Shown one piece after another: positions 56,287-64,000 of a stretch of 64,000 nucleotides of DNA. The DNA comes from Pelomonas baiyunensis (GTDB lineage Bacteria > Pseudomonadota > Gammaproteobacteria > Burkholderiales > Burkholderiaceae_C): the NCBI RefSeq assembly GCF_043555935.1, contig NZ_JBIGIB010000006.1, positions 248,001-312,000 of the forward strand, read 5' to 3'. A program made the position numbers and the translations under genes. The notes under the pieces were generated by a model. It ran no database searches and was not told the DNA's origin. It was given only the letters and a program-made list of their open reading frames with translations. Position 1 is the first letter of the stretch. The number at the start of each line of letters is the position of its first letter.

Positions 56287-59229
56287 ATGCCCACGTTCCG
56301 TTCCGCCCCCCGTCCCGTCCTGCAGCCCGTGGCGCTTGCCGCCGCGCTGACGGCCTTGGCCGCCACGCCCGCCTGGAGTCAGGACGCCGCCGCGCCCACC
56401 AACCAGTTGGGGGCCGTCGTCGTCACCGGCATCCGCGCGTCGCTGGAAAGCGCGCTCAACGCCAAGCGGCAGGACAAGGGCATCGTCGACGTCATCAAGG
56501 CCGAGGACATGGGCAAGTTCCCGGACACCAACCTGGCCGAGTCGCTGCAGCGCGTGCCGGGCGTGGTGATCGACCGCGACGCGGGCGAGGGCCGCAACAT
56601 CACGGTGCGCGGCCTGGGCGGTGACTTCACCCGCACCCGCATCAACGGCATCGAAGCGCTGGCCACCACCGGCGGCACCGACAGCTCCGGCGGCGCCAAC
56701 CGCACCCGCGCGTTTGACTTCAACGTCTTCGCCGCCGACCTGTTCAACGCGCTCACGGTGCGCAAGAGCAGCTCGGCCGATGTGGACGAAGGCTCGCTCG
56801 GCGCCACGGTGGACCTGCAAACCGCGCGACCGTTCGACCTCAAGACCTTCGTGGCCGCGGTGTCGGTCAAGGGCACCTACAACGACATCCGCGGCAAGGC
56901 CACGCCCAAGGCCTCCTTCCTCGTGTCCAACACGCTGGCTGACAAGAAGATCGGCGTGCTGCTGTCGGGCGCCTACTCCAAGCGCGAGGTGTACGAGGAA
57001 GGCTTCAGCACCGTGCGTTGGGACAACGGCCCCTCCAGCGGCAACAGCTTCAGCGGCTGGTGCCCGCCGCAGGGCGTGACCACCAACCTGCCCACCGGCT
57101 CCACGGCCACCACCTGCGGCCCGGCCGCGCAAGGTGTGGCCCGCCTGCCCAACACGCCCGAGAACCTGGCCGCCTACACCGAGGCCAGCAAGGCCACCAA
57201 CTTCCACCCCCGCCTGCCGCGCTACGGCCGCCTCACGCACGACCAGGAGCGCCTGGGCCTGACCAGCTCCATCCAGGTGCGCCCGGCCGACAGCTTGTTG
57301 ATCACGTTCGACATGCTGTACTCCAAGCTCGACGCGACCCGGCAGGAAGACTTCCTGGAAGCGATTTCCTTCAGCCGCGCGCTGTCGGCCGGTGGCAAGC
57401 AGCAGACCAGCGTGCTGGAAGCCCAGTACAACGCGGCCGGCCAGATGGTGTACGGCAAGTTCAACGGCGTGGACGTTCGCTCCGAGTCGCGCTTTGACAA
57501 GCTCAGCACCGAGTTCACGCAGCCCACGCTGACCGTGGAGCAGGACCTGAGCGACACGCTCAAGCTCACGGTGCGCGGCGGCCGCGCCAAGTCGCGCTTC
57601 AACAACCCCATCCAGACCACCACCACGCTGGACGCCCCCAACGTCAACGGCTACGTGTTCGACGCCCGAGCCAACGACCGCGCACCGCTCATCAGCTACG
57701 GCAACCTCAACACCAGCGACGCCAGCGGGCTGAAGATCTACGGCGTGCCGGTGGGCGCCACCAGCATTGCCAACTTCACGCCCAGCGAGGTGCGCATCCG
57801 CCCCAACGGCGTGACCAACCGGCAAGACGTGGCCACGGCCGACCTGGCCTGGGAAGCGATTCCCGACTTCCTGACGGTCAAGGGCGGCGTCAGCTACAAG
57901 CAGTTCAAGTTCACCAGCTACGACTACCGCCGCACGGTGGAGACCATGAACACCCTGCCGGCCGGTGTGGATGCCAGCAGCCTGGTCACCACGCTGTCGG
58001 GCTTCGGCAAGGGGCAAAGCCTGCCGGCGGGCTCGGTCACGTCCTGGGTCATTCCCAACCTGGACGCCATCGCCAAGGCCTACGACATCTACTGCAACTG
58101 CCTGAAGACCGGCCCGGCCGGCGGCCCGGGCGACTACACGCTCACCTCCATCACCAACGGCAACGCCCGCGGTGGCAACCGCGCCATCACCGAGACCGAC
58201 ACCGGCAGCTGGCTGATGGCCGAGTTCGAGAGCCGCCTGGGCACCATGCCGCTGCGCGGCAACCTGGGCACGCGCTATGTGAAGACGGCCATCAGCGCCA
58301 GCGGCTACCTGGCCACCGGCGGCGGCAGCGCCGTGACGGCCGAGCGCGTCTACAAAGACTGGCTGCCCTCGGGCAACGTCTCGCTGGGCCTCACCAAAGA
58401 CCTGATCCTGCGCGCCGCAGCGGCCAAGGTCATGTCGCGCCCGCCGCTGCAGAGCCTGAACCCCGGCGGCACGCTCTCCACCACCGGCACGCTCAGCTAC
58501 ACCGGCGGCAACCCGGCGCTGGACCCGTTCCGCGCCACCACCTACGACCTCAGCGCCGAGTGGTACCACGCCAAGAACGCGTTCATCGGCCTGGGGCTGT
58601 TCGAGAAGAAGATCGGCAGCTTCGTGCTGACGCAGGGCCGCAACGTGCCCTACAACCAGACCGGCCTGCCCATGGCGCTGTTGCCCAGCAACTTCACGGG
58701 CGAGGAAATCTTCACCGTCAGCGCGCCCATCAACACGCAGGGCGGCAAGCTCAGCGGGTTCGAGATCAACGTGCAGCAGCCCTTCACCTTCCTGCCCGGC
58801 TGGGGCAAGAACTTCGGCGTGCTGGCCAACTACACGCAGGTCAAGAGCAAGATGGACTACGTGCTGTCCGCCGCCATCGGCGCCGGCACGGTGCGTGAGG
58901 ACTTGGTGAACCTGTCGCCCCGCTCGTGGAACCTCTCGTTCTATTACGACGACGGCACGCTCAGCGGTCGCATCTCCAGCTCGGCGCGCGCGGCCTTCCT
59001 CACCACCATCCCGGCGGGCAACAACCAGGACGTGGCGGGCAAGAACAAGACCTTCAACGTGGACCTGTCGGTGGGCTACAAGTTCAGCCCCCAGCTGGAG
59101 CTGACCTTCGAGGCCACCAACCTCACCAACCAGCCCAACGACCAGTTCATCTCCCGCGCCATGAACAACGTGGTGGTGAACAACTACACCGGCCGCGAGT
59201 TCATCGTGGGTGGTCGCTACAAGTTCTGA
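56287..59229 (+). CDS. Large TonB-dependent receptor, probable oligogalacturonide uptake
   Basis: 980 residues with a signal peptide (to about Ala30, 'LAATPAWSQ'). The plug 'ALNAKRQDKGIVDVIKAEDM', 'GKFPDTNLAESLQRVPGVVI' and 'DRDAGEGRNITVRGLGGDFT' is typical of the TIGR01782 (Xanthomonas/Caulobacter) receptors for carbohydrates; the barrel ends 'REFIVGGRYKF'. It follows kdgF by 153 bp and precedes a rhamnogalacturonan acetylesterase, so it probably imports pectin fragments through the outer membrane. Confidence 0.88.
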   Translation: MPTFRSAPRPVLQPVALAAALTALAATPAWSQDAAAPTNQLGAVVVTGIRASLESALNAKRQDKGIVDVIKAEDMGKFPDTNLAESLQRVPGVVIDRDAGEGRNITVRGLGGDFTRTRINGIEALATTGGTDSSGGANRTRAFDFNVFAADLFNALTVRKSSSADVDEGSLGATVDLQTARPFDLKTFVAAVSVKGTYNDIRGKATPKASFLVSNTLADKKIGVLLSGAYSKREVYEEGFSTVRWDNGPSSGNSFSGWCPPQGVTTNLPTGSTATTCGPAAQGVARLPNTPENLAAYTEASKATNFHPRLPRYGRLTHDQERLGLTSSIQVRPADSLLITFDMLYSKLDATRQEDFLEAISFSRALSAGGKQQTSVLEAQYNAAGQMVYGKFNGVDVRSESRFDKLSTEFTQPTLTVEQDLSDTLKLTVRGGRAKSRFNNPIQTTTTLDAPNVNGYVFDARANDRAPLISYGNLNTSDASGLKIYGVPVGATSIANFTPSEVRIRPNGVTNRQDVATADLAWEAIPDFLTVKGGVSYKQFKFTSYDYRRTVETMNTLPAGVDASSLVTTLSGFGKGQSLPAGSVTSWVIPNLDAIAKAYDIYCNCLKTGPAGGPGDYTLTSITNGNARGGNRAITETDTGSWLMAEFESRLGTMPLRGNLGTRYVKTAISASGYLATGGGSAVTAERVYKDWLPSGNVSLGLTKDLILRAAAAKVMSRPPLQSLNPGGTLSTTGTLSYTGGNPALDPFRATTYDLSAEWYHAKNAFIGLGLFEKKIGSFVLTQGRNVPYNQTGLPMALLPSNFTGEEIFTVSAPINTQGGKLSGFEINVQQPFTFLPGWGKNFGVLANYTQVKSKMDYVLSAAIGAGTVREDLVNLSPRSWNLSFYYDDGTLSGRISSSARAAFLTTIPAGNNQDVAGKNKTFNVDLSVGYKFSPQLELTFEATNLTNQPNDQFISRAMNNVVVNNYTGREFIVGGRYKF

Positions 59230-59241
59230 CCGAGGCCGCGC

Positions 59242-59994
59242 GTGTGCGTGTGGACCCTTCTGCGCGGCCGTGGCCGGGCCTGGTGCAGCGGCGGGCTGCT
59301 GGTGGCCGCCGCCATCGGCGTGGCCGCGCAAGGCCAGCCGCCCGCCGGCCCGCGCGTGGTGCTGGTGGGCGACTCCACCCTGGCGCCGCGCAGCGGGTAC
59401 GGCAATGCGCTGTGCGCGCGCTTGCAACAGGTGGCCTGCCTGAACCTGGCGCGCGGCGGCCGCTCCACCAAGAGCTACCGCGAGGAAGGTTTGTGGAACA
59501 CGGTGCTGGCCGTGCTGCGCGAGCGCGGCCCGGGCGACACGCAGCAACGCACCCTCGTGCTGCTGCAACTGGGCCACAACGACCAACCCGGAAAACCGGG
59601 CCGCTCCACCGACTTGGCCACCGAGTACGGCCCCAACCTGCTGGCTTATGTGCAGGACGTGCGGGCCGCTGGTGCCGAGGTCGTGTTGCTCACGCCGCTG
59701 ACCCGCCGCAGCTTCAAAGACGGCGTGCTGCAAAACGACCTGCGACCCTGGGCGGAGGTGGTGCTGCGCGTGGCCGAGGCCGAACAGGTGCCGGTGCTGG
59801 ACCTGAACGCCCAGAGTGCTGCGCTCGTGCAAGCCCTAGGCCCCGACGAGGCCGACACCCTGGCCGAAGCGCCACCGCGTTTTGACCGCACCCATCTGGG
59901 TCCGCGGGGCGCCGAGCGGTTTGCTGACCTGGTGCTGCAAGGCCTGCTGGCCCTGAAGCCCGAGCTGCGCACGGCGCTGACCCTGCGCCCGTGA
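59242..59994 (+). CDS. Rhamnogalacturonan acetylesterase-like SGNH hydrolase (CE12)
   Basis: 250 residues from a GTG at 59242 (a second GTG at 59248 is possible). Hydrophobic leader 'AWCSGGLLVAAAIGVAAQG'. Blocks: 'VVLVGDSTLAPRSGYGNAL' (Ser in GDST), 'LNLARGGRSTKSYREEGLWN' (oxyanion Gly and Asn/Gly), 'LLQLGHNDQPGKPG' and 'DRTHLGPRGAERFADLVLQG' (Asp-His). These define CE12 esterases that deacetylate rhamnogalacturonan I or pectin. It is 12 bp after the TonB receptor and overlaps the following gene. Confidence 0.87.
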   Translation: MCVWTLLRGRGRAWCSGGLLVAAAIGVAAQGQPPAGPRVVLVGDSTLAPRSGYGNALCARLQQVACLNLARGGRSTKSYREEGLWNTVLAVLRERGPGDTQQRTLVLLQLGHNDQPGKPGRSTDLATEYGPNLLAYVQDVRAAGAEVVLLTPLTRRSFKDGVLQNDLRPWAEVVLRVAEAEQVPVLDLNAQSAALVQALGPDEADTLAEAPPRFDRTHLGPRGAERFADLVLQGLLALKPELRTALTLRP

Positions 59995-60512
59995 TGGCGG
60001 CGTTCACGTCGCCCGCCCAGTGGCTGGGCTACCTGGCGTTCGCGCTGGGTGTGGCCTGCTTTGCGCAAAGCAACGACCGGCGCTTCAAGCTCTTCATGGC
60101 CGGGGAGTGCGCCGCCTACATCGGCCACTTTCTGCTGCTGGGCCAACCCACGGCAGTGGCCAGCACCAGCGTGTCCCTGCTGCGCTCGTTGGCTGCGTTG
60201 CGGTGGCGCGGGCCGCGGGTGGGCTTGAGCTTCATGGCGCTGTCGCTGGCATTGGGGGGGGTGTTCATGCACGGCGCCCTCAGCCTGTTGCCGATTGCAG
60301 CCAGCTGCATCGGCACTTTCGCGCTGTTCTTCCTGCAGGGCCTGCGCATGCGGTTGCTGATGCTGGGGGGCACACTGCTGTGGCTGGTGAACAACCTGTG
60401 CGTGGGCTCCATCGGCGGCAGCCTGCTGGAGCTGGTGCTGGCGGTGACGAATGCGCGCACCTGCTGGCGGCTGCATCAGGCCTCACAGGTCTCCAAGGCG
60501 CCGGGGGGCTGA
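59994..60512 (+). CDS. YgjV-like inner-membrane protein
   Basis: 172 residues from an ATG overlapping the CE12 stop by one base (GTGATGG). About five hydrophobic segments; 'LGYLAFALGVACFAQSNDRR' then 'FKLFMAGECAAYIGHFLLLG' resembles the YgjV/Imp-YgjV family of small membrane proteins. Function unknown. Coupling to the acetylesterase gene is notable, since it is not an obvious pectin gene. Confidence 0.75.
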   Translation: MAAFTSPAQWLGYLAFALGVACFAQSNDRRFKLFMAGECAAYIGHFLLLGQPTAVASTSVSLLRSLAALRWRGPRVGLSFMALSLALGGVFMHGALSLLPIAASCIGTFALFFLQGLRMRLLMLGGTLLWLVNNLCVGSIGGSLLELVLAVTNARTCWRLHQASQVSKAPGG

Positions 60513-60518
60513 TCGGCT

Positions 60519-60548
60519 CAGCCCGTCAGCTCACAGCCCGTCAGCTCA
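60519..60548. repeat. Tandem 15-bp direct repeat between convergent genes
   Basis: CAGCCCGTCAGCTCA occurs twice in direct succession between the YgjV-like gene and the hydrolase, reaching the hydrolase stop codon. It is probably a slipped duplication; no function is implied. Confidence 0.7.
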
Positions 60549-61640
60549 ACGCAGCTGTTGCTGCAGCCAGGCGGTGGCCTGGGCTTGAGCCGCGCGTCCG
60601 AAGCGGTGCCCGTCGGCCGACACCTCGGTGCGCAGCGCACCGCGCGCAGGCCACGCGCGGCCCAGTTGCTGCCACGCGTGCTGCACCGCGTCCCACGGGA
60701 ACAGGCGGTCTTGCGGGGAGCCGAACAGCAGCAGCGGGCGCGGTGCGATGAGTGCGGCCACGTCCGGGTGGTCCAACTCAGCGGCCAGGCCCGGGTGCAT
60801 CATGCTGAAGGCCGACTGGCCTTGCAGCGTGTGCTCGCCGGGCCGCAGCAAGCCCTCGCGGGTGCACATCCAGTGGGCGGCCACGCAGGCGGCCACCTCG
60901 TCGCACACGGCGGCCAGTTGCCAGGCCCGCAGCGCGCCCATCGAGAAGCCCAGCACCGCCACGCGTGTCGGGTCGACCTCCGGCTGTTCTCGCAGCCAGC
61001 GGTGCGCGCGCAGGTCATCGCTGGCGATGACGCCGGCCCAGCTGTGCCCCAGCTGCATCAGGTGGTTGGCCAGGGCCTGCTGGTCGTCCTTGGCGAAGGC
61101 GGGCCGGCTGCGCTCGCCCCAGCCGAGCGCGTCGATGGCCAGCACGGCGAAGCCCGCGTTCACCAGGGTCTCGCCCACGAAGGCGCCGTCGAAGTAGCGC
61201 GCAGCCCAGGCTTCGGCCGCGGCGCTGGGGGTCATCGGGCGAATCAGCTTGTCCTTGCCCAGGTCAAAGCGCGCACCGTGGTCGTGCAGCAGCAACACGG
61301 CCGGGTGCGGCCCCGGCCCGTGCGGCCGCAGGTACAGCGCGGGCACGCGGTCGCCCAGCGCACCGCGCAGGCTGAGGTGTTGGGCTTGGTGGCCCTCGCG
61401 GGCTTGTTCGGCGCGCACCTCGGCGGCCAGCGCGCCGCCGTCGTCGCCCGGGCGCAGCATCCAGCGGCGGGCGCTGGCAAGCGCCTGGGCCCGGCCGCCG
61501 TCTCCCGCCCATCCGGCCCATCCGGCCAAGCGGGGTTGCCAGCGCTGCTGGGCGTGGGCGAGGGTGGCGTCCAGTGGGTCGGCCTGGGTCAGCCCGGTGA
61601 GGCTGGCCAAGCTCCACAAGGCCTGACGGCGGGTGCTCAT
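60546..61640 (-). CDS. Exported alpha/beta hydrolase (esterase) of pectin cluster
   Basis: 364 residues. A short, weakly hydrophobic leader ('TRRQALWSLASLTGLTQAD') may be a Tat/Sec signal. 'HPAVLLLHDHGARFDLGKDK' is the first strand and oxyanion loop, 'VAVLGFSMGALRAWQLAAVC' holds the nucleophile in GFSMG, and 'PRPLLLFGSPQDRLFPWDAV' and 'VSADGHRFGRA' give Asp and His. It resembles dienelactone-hydrolase or acetyl-xylan-esterase-like enzymes linked to polysaccharide loci; a pectin or rhamnogalacturonan acetylesterase role is inferred from context. It follows GH43 by 19 bp. Confidence 0.72.
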   Translation of the reverse strand: MSTRRQALWSLASLTGLTQADPLDATLAHAQQRWQPRLAGWAGWAGDGGRAQALASARRWMLRPGDDGGALAAEVRAEQAREGHQAQHLSLRGALGDRVPALYLRPHGPGPHPAVLLLHDHGARFDLGKDKLIRPMTPSAAAEAWAARYFDGAFVGETLVNAGFAVLAIDALGWGERSRPAFAKDDQQALANHLMQLGHSWAGVIASDDLRAHRWLREQPEVDPTRVAVLGFSMGALRAWQLAAVCDEVAACVAAHWMCTREGLLRPGEHTLQGQSAFSMMHPGLAAELDHPDVAALIAPRPLLLFGSPQDRLFPWDAVQHAWQQLGRAWPARGALRTEVSADGHRFGRAAQAQATAWLQQQLR

Positions 61641-61659
61641 GGGGCGTTCCGGCGCACGG

Positions 61660-63288
61660 TCACGTCAGCGCGCGGTAGCGCAGGTGGGCGAACCGCGCCT
61701 CGCCCGTGCCGCAGGCGTAGAGCGCTGGGCGCAGGCTGGCGAAGCCGCCCGCGGTGTTGTGGTGGTAGCCGCTCACGTCCATCTGCACCGGGAACTTGGC
61801 CCAGGGTTGGCTCGCATCAGCGCGGCTGAACAACGTCAGCACATGGCGCACGCAGCGCAGCTTCAGCTGCATGCGCAGCGGCGATGCCTTCAGCCCGGCG
61901 GGCTTGGGCACGGCGCGTAGGTCTTGCCCGTAGCGGTGCAGCTGCAGGCTCTGGGCGTTGGCGCCCATGCCGGCGTACAGGCGTGGGCTGTAGAACATGA
62001 CGACGCCGGCCTGCACGCCGTCGTCCATCGCCAGATCGAACTCGATCTCGAAGGCCGGGTCGCCCTGGATGAAGCCAAGGGGCGGGCTGTCACCCGGGCC
62101 CGTGCGGCCGGTGGCGCGCAGGTGCAGTTGCCCGTCGGCCACGCGGGCACGCGGCGCCTGACCGCTGCCGCTGAGGAACTGCCAGTGGGCTCGCAACGTG
62201 GGGCCGGCGAAGTCGTCGGACAGCGCCAGCCCATGCGGCACGGCGCTGCCGCCCGTGGGCTTGGGCAGGGGCTCGCCGTCGTCTGCGTCCACATGAAACC
62301 AGCCGTCGGCGCTGAAGCGCGCCGGTGCCAGCAGCATCTGCCGGCCCAGGGTGTGGAAGCCGTTTTCGTAGCCGTGGTACAGCATCCACCAGTCGCCCGC
62401 CGGGCCTTGCACCAGGCTGCCGTGCCCGCGGGACCACCAGCGCTCGCGCGGCGAGCGGGTGCGCATCAGCGGGTTGTGTGGGGCCTGCTCCCAGGGGCCG
62501 TCCAGGCTGCGGCTGCGGGCCGCAATGACCATGTGGCCGGTGGGCGGGCCGGCTGTGCCGCCCACCGCCAGCAGCATGTGCCACCAGCCGCCGTGGCGCA
62601 GCATCTTTGGGCCCTCGGGCGAGAAGCTCTCCACGTCCCAGTCATCGGGGTAGCGCCAGGCGTCGTACACATGCTCGACGGGGCCGACCGTGCGCAGGCC
62701 GTCCGCGCTCAGGCGCACCCGGTCGCCGCCCGACAGGTACAGCCAGCGCTGGCCGTCCTCGCCCACCACGTGCGTGGGGTCGATGTGCCGAGGCAGGCCC
62801 AGCGATTGGGGCGGTGACCAGGGGCCGTCGATGCGGTCGGCCCAGGTCACCAGGATGTCGTTCGGGCTCGCCTTGACGGGCAGGTAGAGGTAGTAGCGCC
62901 CCCGGTGGCGGCACAGGTCCGGCGCCCACACGCTGCCCACGGCTTCGTGCAGCGCATGGACCCGGGGTTGCCAGTGGATGAGGTCGCGCGAGTGCCAGAT
63001 CAGCAGGCCGGGCACGGCGTCGAAGCTGGAGTGGGTGAGGTAGTAGTCGCCCCCGTCCTTCAGCACGCTGGGGTCGGGCCGGTCGCCGGCCAGCACGGGG
63101 TTGAGGTAGCGGCCGTCGCCCAGATCGGCCTGGCGTTGGTGCTCGATGCCGCGCGGCCAGGGGCGGCAAGGCGGCAGGTAGGGCTGGCCCGGCGCGTCGC
63201 TGCAGTCGGCCGCAGCCCATGCGGAGGGTGCGGCGAGCAGGGCCCACCGGGTGAACCTGGCCAGCAGCCGGCGCCGGCCCACGCTCAT
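61660..63288 (-). CDS. Glycoside hydrolase family 43-like enzyme
   Basis: 542 residues with a leader (GRRRLLARFTRWALLAAPSA). The five-bladed propeller shows GH43 residues: 'VLAGDRPDPSVLKDGGDYYL' (catalytic base Asp), 'GSVWAPDLCRHRGRYYLYLP', 'HIDPTHVVGEDGQRWLYL' (pKa-modulating Asp) and 'ESFSPEGPKMLRHGGWWHM' (acid Glu). The C-terminal 200 residues are a concanavalin-like beta-sandwich. Members cut arabinan, xylan or galactan side chains. Substrate here is likely a pectin side chain. ATGA overlap with the upstream gene. Confidence 0.88.
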   Translation of the reverse strand: MSVGRRRLLARFTRWALLAAPSAWAAADCSDAPGQPYLPPCRPWPRGIEHQRQADLGDGRYLNPVLAGDRPDPSVLKDGGDYYLTHSSFDAVPGLLIWHSRDLIHWQPRVHALHEAVGSVWAPDLCRHRGRYYLYLPVKASPNDILVTWADRIDGPWSPPQSLGLPRHIDPTHVVGEDGQRWLYLSGGDRVRLSADGLRTVGPVEHVYDAWRYPDDWDVESFSPEGPKMLRHGGWWHMLLAVGGTAGPPTGHMVIAARSRSLDGPWEQAPHNPLMRTRSPRERWWSRGHGSLVQGPAGDWWMLYHGYENGFHTLGRQMLLAPARFSADGWFHVDADDGEPLPKPTGGSAVPHGLALSDDFAGPTLRAHWQFLSGSGQAPRARVADGQLHLRATGRTGPGDSPPLGFIQGDPAFEIEFDLAMDDGVQAGVVMFYSPRLYAGMGANAQSLQLHRYGQDLRAVPKPAGLKASPLRMQLKLRCVRHVLTLFSRADASQPWAKFPVQMDVSGYHHNTAGGFASLRPALYACGTGEARFAHLRYRALT

Positions 63289-64000
63289 CGCGAAACCTGG
63301 GTGAACAGCGACGCCCAGCCGGCCTTGGGCGACATGTCGGCCAGGTTCCAGTCGGCCTCCACGAAGCGGCGCCGTGTGGGGGCTCGGCGGGGCAGCCCGT
63401 CGGGGTTGTTCTGGGTTTCGTCGTCGATCAGCTGGCCGCGGTCTTCGGCAATGTCGGACAGCTGTTTGAAGTCCAACGGGTCGCGGGCCCAGGGCCGTGC
63501 GCCCACCCAGGTGGGCAACACCCGCTCCAGCTCGCGCGGGGCCAGCCAGGTCAAGCCGGCCGGCAGGTAGGGCTCGCGGGCCGGAATGATCTGCGCCGGG
63601 CTGGCGGTGTACCGGCCGGTCAGGGGCAAGGGCTGGCCTTGGCGGTCCAGCGCGAGGTTGTCTTGCTCGAACAGCTGCACATCGCCCACGCCGCCCAGCG
63701 TGAACAAAGGCAGGCCGCGTTCAGTGCCGGGGCCGGCGCGGTAGACGTTGCCGGCCAGCGTGATGCGGCCGGTTTGGTGGGGGCGGCCCACCCACTCATG
63801 CGCCACCAGGTTGTAGTGCACCGCCCGGGCGCCAGGGTTGTAGATGAGGTTGTTGACCATCGCACCCCACACGCCGCCCTTGAACAGTGCGTTGCGCTCG
63901 CGGTTGGACGCGTAAACGTTGCCCAGCAGCAGGATCTGCGTCACGTTGTCGTGAATGAGGCTGCCCTTGCTGTGCTCGCCCTTGAGGTGCACCGACTCGC
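63285..64000 (-). CDS. Pectate lyase-like beta-helix protein, partial (N-terminus off the right edge)
   Basis: 238 visible codons, open to base 64000. 'SLIHDNVTQILLLGNVYASN', 'RERNALFKGGVWGAMVNNLI' and 'YNPGARAVHYNLVAHEW' repeat the PL1 pattern in which a strand of lyase catalytic residues (R-N-P-like) is followed by a NNLIYN asparagine-rich turn. The C-terminal 100 residues are Pro/Arg-rich with no known domain. It is the most upstream visible gene of a minus-strand unit with GH43 and the hydrolase. Polysaccharide lyase function is probable; the N-terminal part is needed to assign the family. Confidence 0.7.
   Translation of the reverse strand, partial: ESVHLKGEHSKGSLIHDNVTQILLLGNVYASNRERNALFKGGVWGAMVNNLIYNPGARAVHYNLVAHEWVGRPHQTGRITLAGNVYRAGPGTERGLPLFTLGGVGDVQLFEQDNLALDRQGQPLPLTGRYTASPAQIIPAREPYLPAGLTWLAPRELERVLPTWVGARPWARDPLDFKQLSDIAEDRGQLIDDETQNNPDGLPRRAPTRRRFVEADWNLADMSPKAGWASLFTQVSR

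Noticed and set aside
55768..59832. 1354-codon minus-strand open frame opposite kdgF, the TonB receptor and CE12
   Set aside because: Low-complexity product without motifs, antisense to well-supported genes; a GC artefact.

Overview
The window reads as a single chromosome segment of a high-GC betaproteobacterium. Gene content and order (a thrS-infC-rpmI-rplT-pheS-pheT-ihfA-merR-tRNA-Pro block, a urea ABC transporter, an IclR-controlled homogentisate cluster and a fatty-acid oxidation cluster) fit Burkholderiales, probably a plant- or freshwater-associated Roseateles/Rubrivivax-like genus; that placement is inference. I see no phage, insertion sequence, CRISPR array or rRNA.

Layout. 1-6.3 kb: homogentisate catabolism (divergent IclR regulator, metal-site-variant MBL-fold protein, FAD monooxygenase, DUF2783 protein, hmgA, fahA). 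6.3-7.6 kb: an HD-GYP-like signalling protein. 8.0-13.6 kb: urtABCDE urea importer behind a clear sigma-54 promoter. 13.7-14.5 kb: a VanZ-like protein and a small membrane/coiled-coil protein. 14.6-21.6 kb: beta-oxidation type operon (hydratase/dehydrogenase, thiolase, two hotdog thioesterases, acyl-CoA dehydrogenase, SDR) preceded by a TetR-type palindrome. 21.8 kb: an RpiB-family isomerase, out of context but preceded by a KdgR-like operator. 22.5-24.8 kb: SNF2 helicase. 24.8-33.4 kb: YggL-like protein, tRNA-Pro(GGG), merR, ihfA, pheT, pheS, rplT, rpmI, infC (AUC start) and thrS with a threonine-rich leader peptide and attenuator. 33.4-46.0 kb: miscellaneous genes (patatin, TonB receptor, tex, solute-binding protein, a coupled pair of secreted proteins of unknown function, flavoprotein, SDR, GNAT, CurA-like reductase). 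46.1-64 kb: pectin-use region.

The pectin region forms a nearly complete route: pectinesterase, pectate lyases and a rhamnogalacturonan acetylesterase act outside; a large TonB-dependent receptor and a TogMNAB-type ABC importer bring oligogalacturonides in; oligogalacturonate lyase, KdgF and KduD process them; KdgR (IclR family) is encoded at the end of the importer operon. No KduI is present in the window, but the RpiB-family protein at 21.8 kb closely resembles DhuI-type isomerases and carries the same operator motif as the kduD/kdgF divergent promoter, so it probably supplies the missing step.

The most interesting signals are the thrS leader-peptide attenuator, the KdgR-like operator family that ties a remote isomerase to the pectin genes, a lipase-like secreted protein co-translated with a membrane-anchored partner, and an MBL-fold protein that has lost the ligands of one metal site.
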